From Elusimicrobiaceae bacterium (GTDB lineage Bacteria; Elusimicrobiota; Elusimicrobia; Elusimicrobiales; Elusimicrobiaceae), in contig JAFZUQ010000002.1 in NCBI GenBank assembly GCA_017618215.1, forward strand, positions 1-64,000: a DNA stretch of 64,000 nucleotides, in the 5' to 3' direction. Below are positions 60,798 to 64,000 of the stretch, piece after piece (within the stretch, counting starts at the first letter, position 1; each line of letters begins with the position of its first letter). The notes beneath the pieces are model-generated. The model had not been told where the DNA came from and did not search any database. It worked only from the letters and a program-made list of their open reading frames with translations. Both the position numbers and the translations under genes were made by a program.

Positions 60798-61730
60798 ATG
60801 AATACCTTTTCTCCTGCAATGAAACAATATTTTATGGCTCAAATGGAACCAACACATAATGCCCGACAAAAAGCATTGGAAATCTTTTATTTATCTCAAT
60901 TTTTAAATACTCCGGAAGGGCAAAAATGGAAAAAAGAAAATATGGTTTGTAATTACGAAGACTATGAATGTCCTGATTTTCTTTTTTCTACTTCCACTGG
61001 AACAAAAGTTGGGTTAGAAATTGTAGACTGGGTAAACCAAACAAAAGAATGTCGCGCTACTCAAATTTTACTTGACGTCGCAGGAGATATTTGCCGAACT
61101 ATTAAAAGAGAAAGAAATATCAATTTAAGTTTAATTATTGATATTTATGATCCCAATGAATGGGAGGCAAAAACTCGTAAAGACTTTCTAAAACATGCCT
61201 ATAATCCTGGAATAAAGCACCTTCAAGCGAACAAAAAAGAGATAAAAAAACGTTTTTTAGAAATTATATTAAATACACCCAATCTAACTGACTATCCTGA
61301 ACAAAAGTGGGTTGAAATTAATTCTCAAAAATTTAAGCTCTCTTTTTCTCGTTCTTGGAGAGATTACCCTAATTTTTTTGTTAATAATATAAGCACCTGT
61401 TGGAATAATCCTATACAAGCAATTCAAGATGTAATAAGTGAGAAAAATGGAAAATATACTTCCTATACAAAAAATTGTAAAACTTGTTCACTTTTAATTG
61501 TTCCGCCTCTATACAATACAGGAAATTGCTTAATAACTCCAGAAGTCATTTCTTCGCATCATTTTAATTCCAAATTCAAAAAGACCTATATTCTAGAATT
61601 ACGTGATACAGATGGTCCGGTCGTAAGTGAAATAATTAACAAGAAAAAAGGCCTACATTATATAGTATTTAAAATTATTTCATTAATTCATCGGTTACGA
61701 GTTCTGCTTGTTCTAAAACTCGTTCTGTAG
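60798..61730 (+). CDS. Unknown protein with possible PD-(D/E)xK-like motif, truncated 3' end
   Basis: 310 residues; AGGA lies nine bases before the ATG. The stretch ECPDFLFSTSTGTKVGLEIV (Asp60, Glu74) looks like the start of a PD-(D/E)xK fold, but the third catalytic residue is not clear. A CKTCSLLIVPP segment follows. The last 18 residues are read antisense through the end of hsdR (56-base overlap), which suggests the natural C-terminus was lost when the two genes were joined. Family not recognised; probably a defence-associated nuclease remnant. Confidence 0.55.
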   Translation: MNTFSPAMKQYFMAQMEPTHNARQKALEIFYLSQFLNTPEGQKWKKENMVCNYEDYECPDFLFSTSTGTKVGLEIVDWVNQTKECRATQILLDVAGDICRTIKRERNINLSLIIDIYDPNEWEAKTRKDFLKHAYNPGIKHLQANKKEIKKRFLEIILNTPNLTDYPEQKWVEINSQKFKLSFSRSWRDYPNFFVNNISTCWNNPIQAIQDVISEKNGKYTSYTKNCKTCSLLIVPPLYNTGNCLITPEVISSHHFNSKFKKTYILELRDTDGPVVSEIINKKKGLHYIVFKIISLIHRLRVLLVLKLVL

Positions 61731-64000
61731 CGGCTTGTTGTTTATCTGGAGGATAGCTATATTTATTCAAAATTCGTTTAATTTGAATTCTTATACCTGC
61801 TTTTACGCTTTCACGTTTGCTCCAATCAATTTTTACTGAATTACGTAAATAGTTAGTTAATTCTTGAGCAATCTTTTTTAAAGTATCATCGCCAAGTTCC
61901 CTAACAGCAGATTCATTCTCTTCCAAGGCATTATAAAAAGCAAGTTCTTTTTCAGAAAGGCCTAATTTTTCCCCCTGACGAATAGCTTCATTCGTTTCTT
62001 TGGCTATGTTAATCAATTCTTCTATGACTTGAACTGTTTCAATAGAACCGTTATTATATTTATTTACGGTTTCTTTTAATTTCTCAGAGAATCGTTTTTG
62101 CAAAGAAGCATTTAACCTAAACTTACTTTTGATTTCCCCTTCTACTAAACGCCTTAAAAGTTCTGCAGCTAAATCTTTATGCTTCATAGAATGTATCTTT
62201 TCTAAAAATCTTTCATCTACTAAAGAGAGATTTGGCTTCTCCAAACCTGCTTGTTCAAAAATATCAATTGGTTTATCAGTCGCTATTGCCTTGCTAACGA
62301 TATCCCCGATAATTGACTTCATCTCTTCAATAGATTTTTTATTTCTATCGATTTCTTTCTTGCTGATGGCTGTTTTAAGCAAACTAAAAAATGCAAGTTC
62401 TTCATTTAATACGGCTGCTTCCGGCAAACTTTGGCATAAACCATACGCTTTTAGAGCTGCCAAAACATTATTTGCAAAATCTTTTTGGACGATCTCTTTA
62501 TCTTTTGCATTTTCCAAAATATAGTTCCATGCAGAAGTAACTAAATCATAAGGTTTTGTCTTAAATTCGCTGTAATCAAAACCCTTTAAAAAGCCTCTAC
62601 AAATATCCATATAACTTAAAAGTTCTTCATATGCTCTGCGAACATTTAAGGCGACATCACCTTGCCCCCCACCGCGTGTATAGTCACGAACAGCCTCTTC
62701 CAAAGCACGCGCCATACCGATATAATCAACTACCAAACCGGATGGTTTATCTTTAAAAACTCTATTCACACGGCTTATTGCTTGTATTAAATTATGGGCC
62801 CTTATAGGCTTATCTATGTACATTGTGTGTAAAGAAGGCACATCAAAACCCGTTAGCCACATATCGCAGACAATAACAAGTTTTAAAGGATCTTGTGGGT
62901 CTTTCATGCGGTTTTCAATTTCTTTTTTGACTATTGGGCTGTATATATGCTTTTGATAATTTTCAGGGTCTGCAGCCGAACCTGTCATAATGACTTTGAT
63001 AAAACCATTTTTCGGATTATCACTATGCCAATTGGGACGGATTTTGATAATCTCATCATATAATTTAACCGCGATTTCACGGCTCATACAAACGATTAAC
63101 CCTTTACCGTCAATCAATTTTAAACGATTCTCAAAATGGCTCACTAAATCGGCTGCAAGTTCTTTTAAACGCTCAGGTAATCCTGCTAATTTCTCAATAG
63201 TAGCATAACGCAGTTTTTCCTTCTCGTTATCAGCCATATTGGAAGTTAATTCTTCCACCTTTTTATCTAACTGACTTAATAAAACATCGCGTGTGTTTAG
63301 TTGAATATGCCGTACTTCATAATAAATTTTAACAGTTGCACCGTCTTTAATTGCATCTTGCATATCGTAAATATCTACATATTTACCGAAGACAGCTTGG
63401 GTATCTCTATCAGTTTGTGAAATTGGTGTACCTGTAAACCCTACAAAACACGCATTTGGGAAAGCATCGCGCAAATATTTTGCATATCCGTATTTTAATT
63501 TACCACTTTTGAAATTAGCTTCAAAGCCATATTGAGTTCTGTGGGCCTCATCGGATATAACGACTATATTGTGTCTGTCTGAAAGCAAAGGGAAAGTGCT
63601 TTCATCATCTTGCGGTAAGAATTTTTGCATAGTAGTGAAAATTATACCGCCGCTTGGAATATTTTTAAGCAGAGTTTGAAGTTCTTCGCGGCTTTGTGCT
63701 TGTTTAGGGGTAATATCAGGTAAAGAAGCGACAAAAGTATCAAAGAGTTGTCCATCAAGGTCATTCCTATCTGTAACCATAACGATTGTTGGGTTTTTCA
63801 TCTGCGGTGTTTGCATAATTTTACGAGCTATACATACCATTGATAAACTTTTCCCGGACCCCGTTGTATGCCAAATAACACCACCTTGTCTGCTATCATT
63901 TTGCAAAGCATGTAAAACGCTTTTTACTGTTTTGCGTCCAACATGGAATTGATGATAACCCGCAATTTTTTTAATTGTCTTTTTGGCCTCTCTTTCAAAA
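61675..64000 (-). CDS. hsdR: Type I restriction enzyme R subunit (5' end outside window)
   Basis: About 774 residues are visible; the frame stays open to the window edge (KIAGYHQFHVGRKTVKSVL). SF2 motor motifs are Walker A IWHTTGSGKSLSMV, DEAH box VISDEAHRTQYG, motif III GFTGTP and motif VI QAISRVNR. The C-terminal helical region binds the methyltransferase core. The N-terminal nuclease domain and the hsdM/hsdS genes are not in the window and should lie upstream, beyond 64000. HsdR translocates DNA and cuts unmodified DNA at a distance. Confidence 0.93.
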   Translation of the reverse strand, partial: FEREAKKTIKKIAGYHQFHVGRKTVKSVLHALQNDSRQGGVIWHTTGSGKSLSMVCIARKIMQTPQMKNPTIVMVTDRNDLDGQLFDTFVASLPDITPKQAQSREELQTLLKNIPSGGIIFTTMQKFLPQDDESTFPLLSDRHNIVVISDEAHRTQYGFEANFKSGKLKYGYAKYLRDAFPNACFVGFTGTPISQTDRDTQAVFGKYVDIYDMQDAIKDGATVKIYYEVRHIQLNTRDVLLSQLDKKVEELTSNMADNEKEKLRYATIEKLAGLPERLKELAADLVSHFENRLKLIDGKGLIVCMSREIAVKLYDEIIKIRPNWHSDNPKNGFIKVIMTGSAADPENYQKHIYSPIVKKEIENRMKDPQDPLKLVIVCDMWLTGFDVPSLHTMYIDKPIRAHNLIQAISRVNRVFKDKPSGLVVDYIGMARALEEAVRDYTRGGGQGDVALNVRRAYEELLSYMDICRGFLKGFDYSEFKTKPYDLVTSAWNYILENAKDKEIVQKDFANNVLAALKAYGLCQSLPEAAVLNEELAFFSLLKTAISKKEIDRNKKSIEEMKSIIGDIVSKAIATDKPIDIFEQAGLEKPNLSLVDERFLEKIHSMKHKDLAAELLRRLVEGEIKSKFRLNASLQKRFSEKLKETVNKYNNGSIETVQVIEELINIAKETNEAIRQGEKLGLSEKELAFYNALEENESAVRELGDDTLKKIAQELTNYLRNSVKIDWSKRESVKAGIRIQIKRILNKYSYPPDKQQAATERVLEQAELVTDELMK

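Larger units (their letters stand above)
60466..64000. mobile_element. Second, related element in tandem (left part only)
   Basis: Homology to the first element's left end continues past the 167-bp repeat: a plus motif at 60619-60631 and a minus motif at 60677-60689 keep the same 45-base spacing as 52334-52346 and 52392-52404, and the spacers are similar. It then leads to a nuclease-like gene and hsdR. This looks like the left end of a second element inserted next to the first. Its right end and any integrase would lie beyond the window. Confidence 0.55.

Overview
The window is one contiguous stretch of an AT-rich bacterial chromosome with short intergenic gaps. It encodes a Gram-negative cell plan: a Kdo-8-phosphate phosphatase, a LolCDE-type lipoprotein exporter, many lipobox proteins, an OmpA-family lipoprotein and undecaprenyl-diphosphate phosphatase. 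Scattered orphan pseudopilin-like proteins (GFTLxELLVVV), a membrane-anchored AMPK/CBM48-like domain protein and the general gene style point to the Elusimicrobiota, probably an animal-gut Elusimicrobiaceae member. This is recognition from memory; no 16S gene is present and no search was run.

Layout. 1-13 kb: a truncated pilin-like gene, two exported proteins, a DUF2157/GDYXXLXY pair, obgE, a second pilin-like gene, glyQS, tRNA-Phe, a thioredoxin-like lipoprotein, an aldehyde dehydrogenase and a tandem pair of surface-repeat proteins. 12.6-25.4 kb: hydrolase, kdsC, a DUF6056-like membrane protein, a CsgG-like lipoprotein, serS, a TPR protein, an exported serine protease, lolD-lolC, a SEC-C protein, a P-loop protein, an M23 peptidase, a phosphate butyryltransferase-like enzyme and DUF805. 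25.4-33.7 kb: the run tdh-kbl-znuA-znuC-znuB-nth, a nucleoside transporter, a metallophosphoesterase and a HAD hydrolase. 33.7-43 kb: an ankyrin protein, the yceD-rpmF-plsX-fabG-acpP-rnc lipid/ribosome/RNase III cluster, a flavodoxin lipoprotein, a lysine-rich H1-like protein, the CBM48-like protein, tRNA-Gly, an OmpA-family lipoprotein and uppP. 43.1-51.8 kb: addB-addA, ybaB-like, an aldo/keto reductase and an SPL-type radical SAM protein.

51.9-64 kb is an accessory island anchored in tRNA-Arg(GCG). A 167-bp direct repeat with 3 mismatches begins inside the tRNA T-arm at 51976 and recurs at 60466, bounding an 8.49-kb segment. The segment carries a small membrane protein, a large HNH protein, two unrecognised proteins, an EVE-like/PD-(D/E)xK protein, and an apparent restriction-modification operon (HNH endonuclease plus two DNA methyltransferases). 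Beyond the second repeat a related end sequence leads into a nuclease-like gene and a type I restriction hsdR that leaves the window. Both ends carry copies of a 13-bp motif, TTTGGACACTATA, in both orientations beside the attachment-like sequence. The simplest reading is two related elements accreted in tandem at one tRNA, with no integrase visible.

A regulatory pattern runs through the core genome: nine genes have a -10-like hexamer (TATAAT or TAAAAT) exactly six bases before the start codon and generally lack a clear Shine-Dalgarno sequence. This suggests leaderless transcripts. Most other genes, including all those in the island, have ordinary AGGAG-type sites or are tightly coupled.
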